In this document: positions 8,131 through 17,454 of the stretch, one piece after another
Position numbering within the stretch: position 1 is the first letter of the stretch
Layout of the letters: every line of letters begins with the position of its first letter
Source of the DNA: JBMOLK01 sp049325575
GTDB lineage: Bacteria; Bacillota; Clostridia; Acetivibrionales; Acetivibrionaceae
Direction of reading: 5' to 3'
DNA length: 52,945 nt
Assembly: GCA_049325575.1 (NCBI GenBank)
Contig: JBMOLK010000232.1
Coordinates: 1-52,945, forward strand
Notes under the pieces: model-generated
Told to the model about the DNA's origin: nothing
The model's database searches: none
What the model saw: the letters and a program-made list of their open reading frames with translations, nothing else
Made by a program: the position numbers and the translations under genes

Positions 8131-9435
8131 ATGATTTGGAACAAAGAGGCCGAATGTGCAAAAAGAAAGGATATGGAGGAGTTACAGTTAGAAAGGCTCA
8201 AGAGTATTGTCAGGCATGCTTATGATAATGTGCCTTTTTATAAAAAAAAGTTTGACGGTATTGGCTTAAAGCCGGAACACATAGTGACTCTGAAGGATAT
8301 TGAAAAAATCCCTTTTACAACAAAGGATGATTTAAGGGACAACTACCCATATAGTCTTTTTGCTGTACCTATGAAAAAAATAGTGAGGGTTCATGCTTCT
8401 TCAGGTACTACCGGTAAGCCAATAGTTGTAGGCTACACAAGACAGGATATGGAGAATTGGTCGGAATCGGTGGCAAGACTCATTGTAGCTGCTGGTGGAA
8501 GAGAGGATGATATAGCCCAGGTTGTATTCGGCTACGGTATGTTTACCGGAGGATTCGGGCTTCATTACGGCCTTGAAAAAGTCGGTATTACTGTTGTTCC
8601 GGCTTCAAGCGGCAACTCCGAAAGACAGATGATGTTCATGGAGGACTTTGGAAGCACAATAATTGTGGGCACTCCGTCTTATGTGTTATACCTTTCAGAG
8701 ATAGCAGAAGAAATGGGAATAACAAAAGGAAGACATAAATTAAGACTGGGTCTTTTCGGTGGAGAGGGACATACCCCCGAAATGAGAGCTGAAATAGAAA
8801 AAAGATGGGGCATACTGGCAACAGAAAACTATGGTCTTAGTGAAATTGTAGGTCCCGGAGTATCGGGAGAGTGTTACTGCCAATGCGGTATGCATATAAA
8901 CGAAGACCACTACTACCCGGAGATAATAGAATCGGATACCGGTAATACCTTAGGCTTTGGCGAGAAGGGTGAGCTTGTACTTACTACACTTACCAAGGAA
9001 GGTATTCCGATGCTAAGGTACAGGACGAAGGATATTACCATACTGAATCCGGAGCCATGCAGCTGCGGAAGGACAAATGTCAGAATGAACAAGGTGTTGG
9101 GAAGAACGGATGACATGCTTATCATAAAGGGTGTAAACGTATTTCCGTCCCAAATTGAAAGTGTACTGGTGGGGATGGAGCATATCGGACCTCACTATCA
9201 GATAATTGTTACAAGGAAAGGTTTTATGGATGAAATAGAGGTATTGGTTGAGCTTATCGATGGAAATATGCTGGAGAAATTCAGCGAGCTTGAAAAGCTT
9301 GAGAAGGATATAAGACATAAGCTTAAAACCGTTCTTCAGATAGATGCAAGAGTAAGACTGGTAGAACCAAAGACAATAGAAAGATCTGTTGGTAAGGCTA
9401 AAAGGGTAATAGATCTTAGAAATAAAGGCAATTAG
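8131..9435 (+). CDS. paaK: Phenylacetate-CoA ligase (first copy)
   Basis: This 434-aa AMP-forming ligase of the PaaK family activates phenylacetate or related aryl acids to CoA thioesters with ATP. The AMP-binding P-loop ASSGTTGKP is at residues 89-97. Other family marks are the ENYGLSEIVGPGVSGEC stretch, the Cys-rich CYCQCGMHINEDH loop, RYRTKD, and the hinge GRTDDMLIIKGVNVFPSQIE. The C-terminal subdomain ends in IERSVGKAKRVID, containing the catalytic lysine region. Length is normal for the family. It is followed by iorAB and a second paralogue, an arrangement found in anaerobes that degrade aromatic amino acids through aryl pyruvates. In reverse the enzyme can yield ATP from aryl-acetyl-CoA. 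Confidence 0.9.
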   Translation: MIWNKEAECAKRKDMEELQLERLKSIVRHAYDNVPFYKKKFDGIGLKPEHIVTLKDIEKIPFTTKDDLRDNYPYSLFAVPMKKIVRVHASSGTTGKPIVVGYTRQDMENWSESVARLIVAAGGREDDIAQVVFGYGMFTGGFGLHYGLEKVGITVVPASSGNSERQMMFMEDFGSTIIVGTPSYVLYLSEIAEEMGITKGRHKLRLGLFGGEGHTPEMRAEIEKRWGILATENYGLSEIVGPGVSGECYCQCGMHINEDHYYPEIIESDTGNTLGFGEKGELVLTTLTKEGIPMLRYRTKDITILNPEPCSCGRTNVRMNKVLGRTDDMLIIKGVNVFPSQIESVLVGMEHIGPHYQIIVTRKGFMDEIEVLVELIDGNMLEKFSELEKLEKDIRHKLKTVLQIDARVRLVEPKTIERSVGKAKRVIDLRNKGN

Positions 9436-9539
9436 TAATTGACATTATTCTTTTCATAACTGATAATTAAAATAAACTTAATTATAGAACACAATAGTAA
9501 ACTAAATTAAATATTAATCAAATAAAATGGGGGATTTTG

Positions 9540-11276
9540 ATGAGGAAACTAATGCTTGGTAACGAAGCGGTTGCCAGGGGAGCTTATGAGGCGGGAGTTA
9601 CGGTAGCAGCAGCATATCCGGGAACACCCAGCACCGAAATAACAGAGAATATTGCAAAATATGATGATATTTATTCCGAGTGGTCACCAAATGAAAAGGT
9701 GTCACTTGAGGTAGCGATAGGCTCATCCATTGCAGGAGCAAGATCAATTTGCTCCATGAAGCACGTGGGTCTGAACGTTGCAGCTGATCCTTTGTTTACA
9801 GCATCCTATACAGGCGTGAATGCCGGACTTGTCATTATGGTTGCAGATGACCCGGGGATGCATAGTTCGCAGAATGAACAGGACAGCAGATTCTACGCCA
9901 GATCTTCCAAGGTTCCCATGTTAGAACCGTCAGACAGCCAGGAATGTAAAGACTTTGTCAAGGAAGCTTTTGAAATAAGTGAAAGATTTGATGCGCCTGT
10001 GATAGTAAGACTATCAACAAGGATATCACATTCACAGAGTGTTGTAGAGCTGGGCGAAAGAGTTGATTTTAAGCTTAAGGAATATAAAAAGGATCCTGCA
10101 AAGTATGTAATGATGCCTGCCATGGCTCGTAAAAGGCATGTGGAAGTTGAAAAGAGGATGGCTGAATTAAGGGAATTTGCAAATACTACAAGCCTTAATA
10201 AAATAGAGTGGGGAAGCAAAGAAATCGGTGTCATAACAAGCGGCGTAGCATACCAGTATGCCAGGGAAGCCTTTGGAGATGTATCGTACTTAAAGCTGGG
10301 AATGGTTTACCCTTTGCCTGATAAACTCATTGAGGATTTCTCAAAGGAAGTAAAAACCCTTTATGTTATAGAGGAATTGGAAGCGTTTTTTGAAGACTTT
10401 ATAAAGAAATTGGGCATTAAAGCAATAGGTAAGGATGTTTTGCCTGTTATTGGTGAATATAGTGCAAACCTTATAAGGGAAAAGGTTTTTGGGGAACAAA
10501 TATCTGTAAAATCCATAACCAATGACGAGATTCCTGTAAGGCCGCCTGTTATGTGTCCCGGCTGCCCGCACAGGGGTATGTTCTATGTCTTAAATAAGCT
10601 TAAGCTTGTTGTAAGCGGGGATATAGGATGCTATACACTAGGAGCACTGCCGCCGTCACAGGCTATGGATACCTGTGTTTGTATGGGTGCAAGTGTTAGT
10701 GCGGCTCATGGGATGGAAATGGCAAGAGGAAAGGAATTCCGCAGTAAAACTGTTGCAATTATCGGGGATTCTACATTTATACACTCTGGTATAACCGGGC
10801 TGATTGATATTGTCTATAATAAAGGAAATTCAACAGTACTTATACTTGATAACTCCATAACCGGTATGACAGGTCACCAGCATAACCCTTCTACAGGTTT
10901 TACAATAAAGGGAGAGCCTACCAAACAGGTAGACCTGGTTAAGCTGTCACATGCTGTCGGAGTTGAGAGAGTAAGGGTTGCAGACCCGTTTGACATAAAG
11001 GAATTTGAAAAAATAGTAAGGGAAGAAATTGAAGCGGATGAGCCTTCTGTTGTTATATCACAAAGACCTTGTGCGCTTCTTAAAGATGTTAAGTTTGAAG
11101 GACCGCAGAGAATCAGCAGCGAAAAGTGCAAGATGTGTAAGGCATGCCTAAAGATTGGCTGTCCTGCTATTGTTGATACGGGAGACCGCATAGAGGTTAA
11201 TGAAGCGTTATGCGTAGGCTGTAGATTGTGTTCAAAAGTATGTAACTTTGATGCGTTTGAAAAGGCTGGTGAATAA
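9540..11276 (+). CDS. iorA: Indolepyruvate ferredoxin oxidoreductase, alpha subunit
   Basis: This 578-aa subunit oxidatively decarboxylates aryl pyruvates to aryl-acetyl-CoA and reduces ferredoxin. The N-terminal pyrimidine domain starts with LMLGNEAVARGAYEAGV and AAYPGTPSTEI. A CPGCPHRG motif precedes the TPP-binding part (GDIGCYTLGALPPSQAMD, then GDSTFIHSGITGL and ILDNSITGMTGHQ). The C-terminus carries two iron-sulfur clusters: CKMCKACLKIGC from C530 and CVGCRLCSKVC from C558. The first has the C-x2-C-x2-C-x4-C spacing usual for IorA. I chose ATG 9540 with GGGGGA at 9528-9533; an in-frame TTG directly before it is less likely. The beta subunit starts 3 bp after the stop, so the two subunits are made together. 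Confidence 0.93.
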   Translation: MRKLMLGNEAVARGAYEAGVTVAAAYPGTPSTEITENIAKYDDIYSEWSPNEKVSLEVAIGSSIAGARSICSMKHVGLNVAADPLFTASYTGVNAGLVIMVADDPGMHSSQNEQDSRFYARSSKVPMLEPSDSQECKDFVKEAFEISERFDAPVIVRLSTRISHSQSVVELGERVDFKLKEYKKDPAKYVMMPAMARKRHVEVEKRMAELREFANTTSLNKIEWGSKEIGVITSGVAYQYAREAFGDVSYLKLGMVYPLPDKLIEDFSKEVKTLYVIEELEAFFEDFIKKLGIKAIGKDVLPVIGEYSANLIREKVFGEQISVKSITNDEIPVRPPVMCPGCPHRGMFYVLNKLKLVVSGDIGCYTLGALPPSQAMDTCVCMGASVSAAHGMEMARGKEFRSKTVAIIGDSTFIHSGITGLIDIVYNKGNSTVLILDNSITGMTGHQHNPSTGFTIKGEPTKQVDLVKLSHAVGVERVRVADPFDIKEFEKIVREEIEADEPSVVISQRPCALLKDVKFEGPQRISSEKCKMCKACLKIGCPAIVDTGDRIEVNEALCVGCRLCSKVCNFDAFEKAGE

Positions 11277-11279
11277 AAT

Positions 11280-11858
11280 ATGAATAAGCTTAATATAATG
11301 ATAGTTGGAGTAGGCGGCCAGGGTACTTTGCTTGCAAGCAGGGTCCTTGGTAATGTTGCTCTTAAAAAGGATTATGATGTAAAGGTTTCAGAAGTACACG
11401 GTATGGCCCAGCGCGGAGGAAGCGTTGTGACTTATGTTAAAATCGGTGACAAGGTATACTCTCCTATTATAGAAAAGGGAGAAGCCGATATTATAATTGC
11501 CTTTGAGCAGCTTGAGGCTTTAAGATGGGTGGAGTATCTTAAGGAAGACGGCAAATTGGTAGTAAACGACCAGAAGATAAACCCAATGCCTGTTATTATA
11601 GGCAAGGCTAAATATCCACAGGGTATAATCGATAACCTGAAGAAAAGTTTTAAAAATGTTGTTTCAATAGACGCGCTTAAAATGGCAAAAGATTGTGGAA
11701 ACATAAAGGCTGTCAACACTGTTCTGCTGGGGCTTTTGGCAAAGTCTATCGGTATGGAAAAGGAAGCATGGATTGAATCCTTGAAAGAAACCGTACCGCA
11801 GAAAGCGTTGGATGTAAACTTAAAGGCCTTTGAGGCAGGGTATAACAGCGTTGGTTAA
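11280..11858 (+). CDS. iorB: Indolepyruvate ferredoxin oxidoreductase, beta subunit
   Basis: This 192-aa protein is the gamma-type (POR_g) subunit that pairs with IorA. The opening LNIMIVGVGGQGTLLASRVL is the nucleotide-binding glycine-rich start of this family, followed by the VSEVHGMAQRGGSVVTYVK signature. Its length is standard. It is separated from iorA by only 3 bp, and a hairpin with 10-bp arms (11864-11895) follows before the second paaK. The complex acts in the cytoplasm on indolepyruvate, phenylpyruvate or hydroxyphenylpyruvate from transaminated aromatic amino acids. Confidence 0.93.
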   Translation: MNKLNIMIVGVGGQGTLLASRVLGNVALKKDYDVKVSEVHGMAQRGGSVVTYVKIGDKVYSPIIEKGEADIIIAFEQLEALRWVEYLKEDGKLVVNDQKINPMPVIIGKAKYPQGIIDNLKKSFKNVVSIDALKMAKDCGNIKAVNTVLLGLLAKSIGMEKEAWIESLKETVPQKALDVNLKAFEAGYNSVG

Positions 11859-11863
11859 TAAAG

Positions 11864-11895
11864 CATAAGCCTTAAACACTTAAACAAGGCTTATG
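11864..11895 (+). promoter_or_regulatory. Intercistronic hairpin between iorB and paaK2
   Basis: CATAAGCCTT at 11864-11873 is the exact reverse complement of AAGGCTTATG at 11886-11895, giving a 10-bp stem with a 12-nt loop. No T-run follows, so it is not a classical terminator. It could stabilise the iorAB transcript or mark a processing site. Confidence 0.5.
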
Positions 11896-11932
11896 GATCG
11901 TATAGTATCAAGATTAAATAGGGGGTAGATGT

Positions 11933-13234
11933 ATGCAGTACTGGAATCCTACGTATGAATGTATGTCCAGGGAAGAAATGACCAGAGTTCAAACTGAAAG
12001 GCTTATTAATACTGTAAAAAGGATATACCACAATGTACCGTTTTACAGGGAAAAGATGCAAAAGAAAGGTGTCGAACCGGGAGATATAAAGACACTGGAG
12101 GACTTAAAGAAGCTTCCTTTCACTTACAAGCAGGATTTGAGGGATACTTACCCCTATGGATTGTTTGCAACACCGCTTAGCGAAATTGTAAGAATCCATG
12201 CATCTTCCGGTACAACAGGAAAGCAGACTGTAGTAGGTTACACCAGAAGGGATATAGACACATGGGCAGAGGTTATGGCAAGAACCCTGACCTGTGCCGG
12301 TGCAAGTAAGGAATCCTTTATCCAGGTGGCTTATGGTTACGGTTTGTTTACCGGAGGTCTTGGAGTACATTATGGCGCCGAAAGAATCGGGGCCTCTGTT
12401 ATCCCTATTTCAGGCGGTAATACAAAAAGACAGCTTCAAATCATGAAGGACTTTGGTACCACAGTATTGGCATGTACACCTTCATATGCATTGTTTATGG
12501 CAGAGGAGATGGAGGAGCTTGGAATTAAGAAGGAAGATCTTAAGCTTAAAGCCGGTGTGTTTGGTGCAGAGCCCTGGTCTTCCAATATGAGAAATGAGAT
12601 TGAAGAAAGACTTGGAATTCTTGCCATAGATATATATGGCCTAAGTGAAGTCATAGGACCCGGTGTTGCCAGTGAGTGTGCATGTAAGTGCGGACTTCAC
12701 ATTCCAGAGGATCACTTTATACCTGAAATTATTGACCCTGTTACTGAAGAAGTACTGCCTCCAGGATCTAAAGGAGAGATTGTGTTTACTACAGTAACAA
12801 AAGAAGGTCTTCCGCTGATAAGGTATAGAACCAGGGATATCTCTTCACTAAACTACGAGAAATGTGAATGTGGAAGAACTGCTGTCAGAATGACCAAAGT
12901 ATCAGGAAGAACAGACGACATGCTCATAATAAGGGGCGTCAATGTATTCCCGTCACAAATTGAAAGCGTACTTCTTGAAATTGGAGAAACAGCTCCTCAC
13001 TATCTTTTGATCGTTGAGAGGATTGACAACCTTGACATTCTGGAAGTATGGGTTGAAATGACTCAAGAAATGTTCTCCGATGAAGTCAAGAGAATTGAAG
13101 AGGTCGAAAAGAAGATTAGAAAAGAAATAGAGGGTACCCTTGGAATAAACGCAAAGGTAAAGCTTGTTGAGCCTAAGACAATAGAAAGAAGTGAAGGAAA
13201 AGCAAAGCGTGTTATTGACAAGCGTAAGCTCTAA
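11933..13234 (+). CDS. paaK: Phenylacetate-CoA ligase (second copy)
   Basis: This 433-aa PaaK-family ligase is clearly paralogous to the one at 8131-9435. The P-loop ASSGTTGKQ is at residues 90-98; DIYGLSEVIGPGVASECACK, GRTDDMLIIRGVNVFPSQIE and IERSEGKAKRVIDK are conserved. Two ligases around one oxidoreductase suggest different aryl acids (for example phenylacetate against indole- or hydroxyphenyl-acetate) or different directions of the reaction. GGGGGTAG lies 6 nt upstream of the ATG. An ACT-domain gene follows after 53 bp. Confidence 0.9.
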   Translation: MQYWNPTYECMSREEMTRVQTERLINTVKRIYHNVPFYREKMQKKGVEPGDIKTLEDLKKLPFTYKQDLRDTYPYGLFATPLSEIVRIHASSGTTGKQTVVGYTRRDIDTWAEVMARTLTCAGASKESFIQVAYGYGLFTGGLGVHYGAERIGASVIPISGGNTKRQLQIMKDFGTTVLACTPSYALFMAEEMEELGIKKEDLKLKAGVFGAEPWSSNMRNEIEERLGILAIDIYGLSEVIGPGVASECACKCGLHIPEDHFIPEIIDPVTEEVLPPGSKGEIVFTTVTKEGLPLIRYRTRDISSLNYEKCECGRTAVRMTKVSGRTDDMLIIRGVNVFPSQIESVLLEIGETAPHYLLIVERIDNLDILEVWVEMTQEMFSDEVKRIEEVEKKIRKEIEGTLGINAKVKLVEPKTIERSEGKAKRVIDKRKL

Positions 13235-13287
13235 GGTATGTAAATAGATTTTTTGCACATTCCTATAATAAAAGGGAGGGATAGTAC

Positions 13288-13719
13288 ATGCTAGTAAAAC
13301 AAATTTCCGTTTTTCTGGAAAACAAATCGGGTAGGCTGGCAGAGGTAACAAAAATTCTTGGTGACAACAATATTGATATCAGCGCGCTGTCCATAGCCGA
13401 TACTACTGATTTCGGAATTTTAAGACTCATTGTAAATGATCCCGAAAAGGCAGAAAAGGTCCTTAAGGAAAACGAATTTACCGTAAGCTCTACCAGTGTA
13501 ATTGCCATTGCTGTTGCCGACAAGCCGGGAGGGCTTTCAAAGGCTTTGAGTGTACTGGATGGGAACTCTATAGGTATTGAATATATGTATGCTTTTGTAG
13601 GAAAGGCTGCTGACGAAGCACTTGTTATACTAAGGGTTGAAGATGCGGATAAAGCTGTTGATACTTTGACTAAGAGCGGTATAAATGTTCTGCCGTCAGA
13701 TAAGGTTTACAAGCTTTAA
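13288..13719 (+). CDS. Tandem ACT-domain protein
   Basis: This 143-aa protein consists of two ACT folds: residues 1-65 (VKQISVFLENKSGRLAEVTK) and about 70-143 (IAIAVADKPGGLSKALSVL). ACT domains bind amino acids and control enzymes. Stand-alone tandem-ACT proteins are regularly found beside paaK and ior genes in Clostridia and archaea and probably sense aromatic amino acids, although the partner is unproven. A strong AAAGGGAGGG site precedes the ATG. It is the last gene before a clear terminator, so it closes the ior-paaK operon. Confidence 0.88.
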   Translation: MLVKQISVFLENKSGRLAEVTKILGDNNIDISALSIADTTDFGILRLIVNDPEKAEKVLKENEFTVSSTSVIAIAVADKPGGLSKALSVLDGNSIGIEYMYAFVGKAADEALVILRVEDADKAVDTLTKSGINVLPSDKVYKL

Positions 13720-13746
13720 TCCCTTTATATTGACAATATGGTTTAT

Positions 13747-13790
13747 AAAAAGCCTTGTGAGGGTTGTATAAGATCTTCACAGGGCTTTTT
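13747..13790 (+). terminator. Rho-independent terminator after the ACT gene
   Basis: The 5' arm AAAAAGCCTTGTGA (13747-13760) pairs with TCACAGGGCTTTTT (13777-13790) over 14 positions with one G-U pair and a 16-nt loop. The run of T forms the end of the 3' arm. It lies 27 bp after the stop codon and ends the paaK-ior-paaK-ACT unit. Confidence 0.88.
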
Positions 13791-13884
13791 AACGTTTAAA
13801 ACTGCCAGTGGAAAAATAACTCAAATTAATGCTATACTGAGGGATAGATGAAAATATCAAACCAATTACGATAGGAATGGTGTT

Positions 13885-15177
13885 ATGGAAGAAAGAAAAG
13901 AGCCTTTGGCTTATAGAATGAGGCCCAGGACCCTGGAAGAATTTTTTGGACAGGAAGATATTGTAGGAAAGGGAAAGCTTTTACACAGGATGATAAAAGC
14001 GGACAGGATATCGTCCATTATTCTATACGGGCCGCCGGGGACAGGCAAGACATCCCTTGCAAGGATTGTTGCCCATACAACTAAAGCAAATTTCGAAAAG
14101 CTAAATGCTGTTACTGCGGGAGTCGCGGATATTAAGAGGATTGTTTCGGACACTCAAAACCGGATACTGAATCCGGGCGGCAAAACAGTGCTGTTTGTAG
14201 ATGAGATCCACAGGTTTAACAAGTCCCAGCAGGATGCACTTCTTCCATTTGTAGAAGATGGTACCATTATTCTTGTGGGAGCGACCACAGAGAACCCGTT
14301 CTTTGAAGTAAACAAAGCCTTGATTTCAAGGTCTTCAGTTTTTATGCTAAAGCCCTTATCCAATGAAGCAATTAAAGGGATAGTTAAAAGCGCTCTTAAA
14401 GACAGGGAAAGAGGGCTTGGGAATATAGAAGTTCAAATTGATGATGAGGCTTTAGAGTATCTGGCTGATATATGTGACGGGGATGCCAGAATTGCCTTAA
14501 ATGCCGTTGAACTGGCTGTTTTGACCTCTCCGATTGGAGAAGACGGCAGATTTCATATTGATCTTAATCTCATTGAGGAATGTGTGCAGAAAAAGGCTGC
14601 AAGGTACGATAAATCAGGGGAAGGACATTATGATAATATAAGTGCCTTTATAAAATCCATGAGGGGAAGTGATCCGGATGCTGCCGTGTTTTATCTGGCA
14701 AGAGCCCTCTACGCCGGGGAGGACCCTATGTTTTTAGCAAGGAGAATAATGATATGTGCCTCGGAGGATGTGGGCATGGCAAACCCGGCAGCTCTACAGG
14801 TAGCTGTTGCTGCAGCACAGGCTGTCCATATGGTGGGAATGCCGGAGGCCAGAATAATATTGTCTGAAGCTGCGGTTATGGTGGCCACAAGTCCTAAGTC
14901 AAACTCCTGTTATATGGCTATAGATAACGCTTTGGATGATGTAAAAAACAAAAGAACAGGCGAAGTACCCATGCATTTAAGAAACGCTGTAACTTCAGGA
15001 ATGAAGGATCTTGGATACGGTAAAGGCTATAAATATGCCCATGATTATGAAGGCAATATTGTTGACCAGGACTATCTTCCTGATGGAGTTAAGGGTACAA
15101 TTTACTATAGTCCGTCCTCCAACGGATATGAGATGAAAATAAAGGACTGGCTTGACAAGCGAAGGAATAGAAAGTAA
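13885..15177 (+). CDS. rarA: Replication-associated recombination protein A (AAA+ ATPase)
   Basis: This 430-aa RarA/MgsA/WRNIP1-family protein acts on stalled replication forks and single-strand gaps. It begins with LAYRMRPRTLEEFFGQEDIV, then Walker A GPPGTGKTS (K55), Walker B LFVDEIHRFNKSQQDALLPF, and the sensor stretch GATTENPFFEVNKALISRS. The C-terminal half holds the MgsA tetramerisation part with RRIMICASEDVGMANP and GYKYAHDYEG. The length is standard. It appears to be a single-gene transcript between the terminator upstream and the convergent mtnA downstream. Confidence 0.95.
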   Translation: MEERKEPLAYRMRPRTLEEFFGQEDIVGKGKLLHRMIKADRISSIILYGPPGTGKTSLARIVAHTTKANFEKLNAVTAGVADIKRIVSDTQNRILNPGGKTVLFVDEIHRFNKSQQDALLPFVEDGTIILVGATTENPFFEVNKALISRSSVFMLKPLSNEAIKGIVKSALKDRERGLGNIEVQIDDEALEYLADICDGDARIALNAVELAVLTSPIGEDGRFHIDLNLIEECVQKKAARYDKSGEGHYDNISAFIKSMRGSDPDAAVFYLARALYAGEDPMFLARRIMICASEDVGMANPAALQVAVAAAQAVHMVGMPEARIILSEAAVMVATSPKSNSCYMAIDNALDDVKNKRTGEVPMHLRNAVTSGMKDLGYGKGYKYAHDYEGNIVDQDYLPDGVKGTIYYSPSSNGYEMKIKDWLDKRRNRK

Positions 15178-15187
15178 AACAAAAACT

Positions 15188-15283
15188 AAAACAGGCTGCT
15201 TCCATAAAGCTTCAAAGCCAGTGAAAAAGTACTTCTACTACTATTTCAAGGTCGGTGAAGCTTTATTTCAGCAATCCTGTTTT
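15188..15283. terminator. Bidirectional terminator between rarA and mtnA
   Basis: A long imperfect inverted repeat has outer arms AAAACAGG (15188-15195) and CCTGTTTT (15276-15283) and inner arms ATAAAGCTTC and GAAGCTTTAT. Both strands end in a T-rich run. It lies between two convergent genes, so it can stop transcription from both sides. The loop of about 40 nt is long for a terminator. Confidence 0.7.
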
Positions 15284-15312
15284 CACAGTTCTAAATTATT
15301 TTAAAGCCTTAA

Positions 15313-16341
15313 TCATTTATACTTTTTTATGTTTTCGTCAAAGGGCGGATATATGATACCCTTATCTGTTATGATAGCAGCAATATACTTACTTGGTGTT
15401 ACATCAAAAGCAGGATTTCTTACACTGACTCCTTCCGGGGCAACCCTGATTCCCTTTATATGAGTGATCTCTTCGGACTTTCTCTCCTCTATAGGTATTT
15501 CTTTTCCCGTCTCTATTGAAAAGTCAATAGTTGATATGGGGGCCGCTACATAGAAGGGAATGTTGTTTTCCTTTGCAAGAACAGCTACAGTGTATGTTCC
15601 TATCTTGTTGGCCGTATCACCGTTTAATGCTATTCTGTCTGCTCCTACTATAACGCAGTCAATTAGCCCCTCTTTCATGAAGTGGCCTGCCATGTTGTCA
15701 CAAATAAGAATAACGGGTATATTATCCTGCATAAGTTCCCATGTAGTAAGCCTTGCTCCCTGAAGATAAGGTCTTGTTTCATCTGCGAATACCTTGACAT
15801 TTTTTCCTGCTTCATGTGCTGCACGGATTACACCTAAGGCTGTACCATAATCACAGGTGGCTAGAGCTCCGGCATTGCAGTGGGTCAGTATGGTAGAATT
15901 TTCTTTTATAAGTTCATTGCCATATTTTCCGATAGCCCTGTTGGATTCAACATCTTCTTTATCCATTATATAAGCTTCTTCTTCAATTAGTTTTTTTATC
16001 TCGTCTATGGACTTGTCCTTGTTGGAAACGGCTTTGTCGTATACCCTGTCAACGGCCCAGAACAGATTGACGGCTGTAGGACGGGTACCTTTTATTATGT
16101 CACAAACATTTTTTAGTTCATGGAAAAATTCTTCCTTGGAATCCGTGTTTATTGCCTTTGCTGCTATTGCAACTCCATAAACTGCAGTAACACCGATGGC
16201 AGGAGCACCTCTTACTATCATATCCCGTATGGCATCCGCAACCTGGGTATAATTCGTAAGTTCAACTATCTTGTGCTCTGTAGGCAATAAAGTCTGGTCA
16301 ATGAGCTTTAGCACTCCATTACAATATTCTAACGGTCTCAT
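15313..16341 (-). CDS. mtnA: S-methyl-5-thioribose-1-phosphate isomerase
   Basis: This 342-aa eIF2B-alpha-like enzyme converts methylthioribose-1-phosphate to methylthioribulose-1-phosphate in methionine salvage. Family marks are MIVRGAPAIGVTAVYG, GTRPTAVNLFWAVDR, THCNAGALAT with catalytic C155, ADETRPYLQGARLTTWEL, and GADRIALNGDTANKIGTY with D235. The length is typical. The gene is read from the minus strand, starts at ATG 16341 behind AGGAG, and follows mtnP by about 42 bp, so the two form an operon. No mtnB/C/D genes are in the window. Confidence 0.95.
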   Translation of the reverse strand: MRPLEYCNGVLKLIDQTLLPTEHKIVELTNYTQVADAIRDMIVRGAPAIGVTAVYGVAIAAKAINTDSKEEFFHELKNVCDIIKGTRPTAVNLFWAVDRVYDKAVSNKDKSIDEIKKLIEEEAYIMDKEDVESNRAIGKYGNELIKENSTILTHCNAGALATCDYGTALGVIRAAHEAGKNVKVFADETRPYLQGARLTTWELMQDNIPVILICDNMAGHFMKEGLIDCVIVGADRIALNGDTANKIGTYTVAVLAKENNIPFYVAAPISTIDFSIETGKEIPIEERKSEEITHIKGIRVAPEGVSVRNPAFDVTPSKYIAAIITDKGIIYPPFDENIKKYK

Positions 16342-16383
16342 TTAAATCTCCTTTTGAAAACTATAAATAAATTGTTCCTGCAA

Positions 16384-17190
16384 TTATAAATTTAAACAGG
16401 ACAGATCTACATTGGAGCAGGTACATTTATCAGTGCTCAAATCAGTCTTTTTTATTATTTCAAAAATCAGCTTTTTAACCTTCTCGTTATTATGCTCAAA
16501 AACCCTTAATACTTCTTCCTCTGTTACAGGAGGTATATCTTCACGTCCTTCAAGTCCTGCATCATAGTCGGTAATAAGTGCAATGTTTGCGTAGCATATA
16601 CCCATTTCCCTTGCAAGATAGACTTCAGGGTACTGGGTCATGTTTATAACTTCCCAACCCATTTTATTAAACCAGCGGCTCTCTGCCACTGTTGAGAATC
16701 TGGGGCCCTGGATAACTACTACGGTACCTTTGTCATGTGTTGTTATACCGAGTTCCTTTGCTGTCTTAATGGCAGTTTTCCTAAGTTCCGGGCAGTATGG
16801 ATGCGCAGGGCTTATATGTTTTGTTACCGGACCGTCAAAAAAGGTATCTTTACGTCCTGTTGTCCTGTCGACAAACTGATCGCATATTACAAAGTCTCCG
16901 GGTTTTATATCAGGCTGCAGACTTCCGGAAGCAGTTGGCGCTATAATCTTCTTAACTCCCAGCTTCTTCATGGCATAAAGGTTTGCCCTGTAAGGAATCA
17001 TATGAGGTGGGAATTGATGATTTTTTCCGTGCCTTGGCAGGAAAGCTATTTTTTTACCTTCATATGATGCGATTGCAATCTTGTCGCTGGGTTTTCCATA
17101 AGGGGTTTCCATATCAATTTCCTCTACATTATCAAGAAAAGAATAAAAACCTGAACCGCCAAAAACGCCTATATCAACTTTGTGTTCCAT
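16384..17190 (-). CDS. mtnP: S-methyl-5'-thioadenosine phosphorylase
   Basis: This 268-aa phosphorylase splits methylthioadenosine, the by-product of polyamine synthesis, into adenine and methylthioribose-1-phosphate. Motifs include IGVFGGSGFYSFLDNVEE, LPRHGKNHQFPPHMIPYRAN, APTASGSLQPDIKPGDFVICD, and VINMTQYPEVYLAREMGICY. The C-terminal tail is rich in Cys (CTCSNVDLSC), as is seen in some clostridial members. It is the first gene of the mtnP-mtnA operon, with AGGAGG 8 nt before the ATG and a promoter at 17236-17263. Confidence 0.94.
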   Translation of the reverse strand: MEHKVDIGVFGGSGFYSFLDNVEEIDMETPYGKPSDKIAIASYEGKKIAFLPRHGKNHQFPPHMIPYRANLYAMKKLGVKKIIAPTASGSLQPDIKPGDFVICDQFVDRTTGRKDTFFDGPVTKHISPAHPYCPELRKTAIKTAKELGITTHDKGTVVVIQGPRFSTVAESRWFNKMGWEVINMTQYPEVYLAREMGICYANIALITDYDAGLEGREDIPPVTEEEVLRVFEHNNEKVKKLIFEIIKKTDLSTDKCTCSNVDLSCLNL

Positions 17191-17235
17191 AGTAAACCTC
17201 CTAGTAAATTGTTTTTACACTAACATAACTATTAT

Positions 17236-17263
17236 ATTATAAAAAAATAAAGTTTCAATTCAA
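17236..17263 (-). promoter_or_regulatory. Sigma-A-type promoter of mtnP-mtnA
   Basis: On the minus strand, TTGAAT (17258-17263) is followed after 16 bp by TATAAT (17236-17241). A second overlapping pair shifted by 5 bp is also present. The -10 box lies about 45 bp before the mtnP start. I saw no S-box or other riboswitch in the short leader. Confidence 0.6.
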
Positions 17264-17454
17264 TATTAGTATTATTTATCTTTTGATGTTTTATTTGGTT
17301 TTTTAATAGAAAGATAAAGATCTCCTTAGAATTGTTCCATCATAAACCTTCTATAAAAAGTGAGGTTTTGTATCAATATAAATATATTATATATTATTTT
17401 TAGATTTTTAAGCATTATAAAAGTTTAGTACTTTTGACGGGAAGGTGGTAAAAC

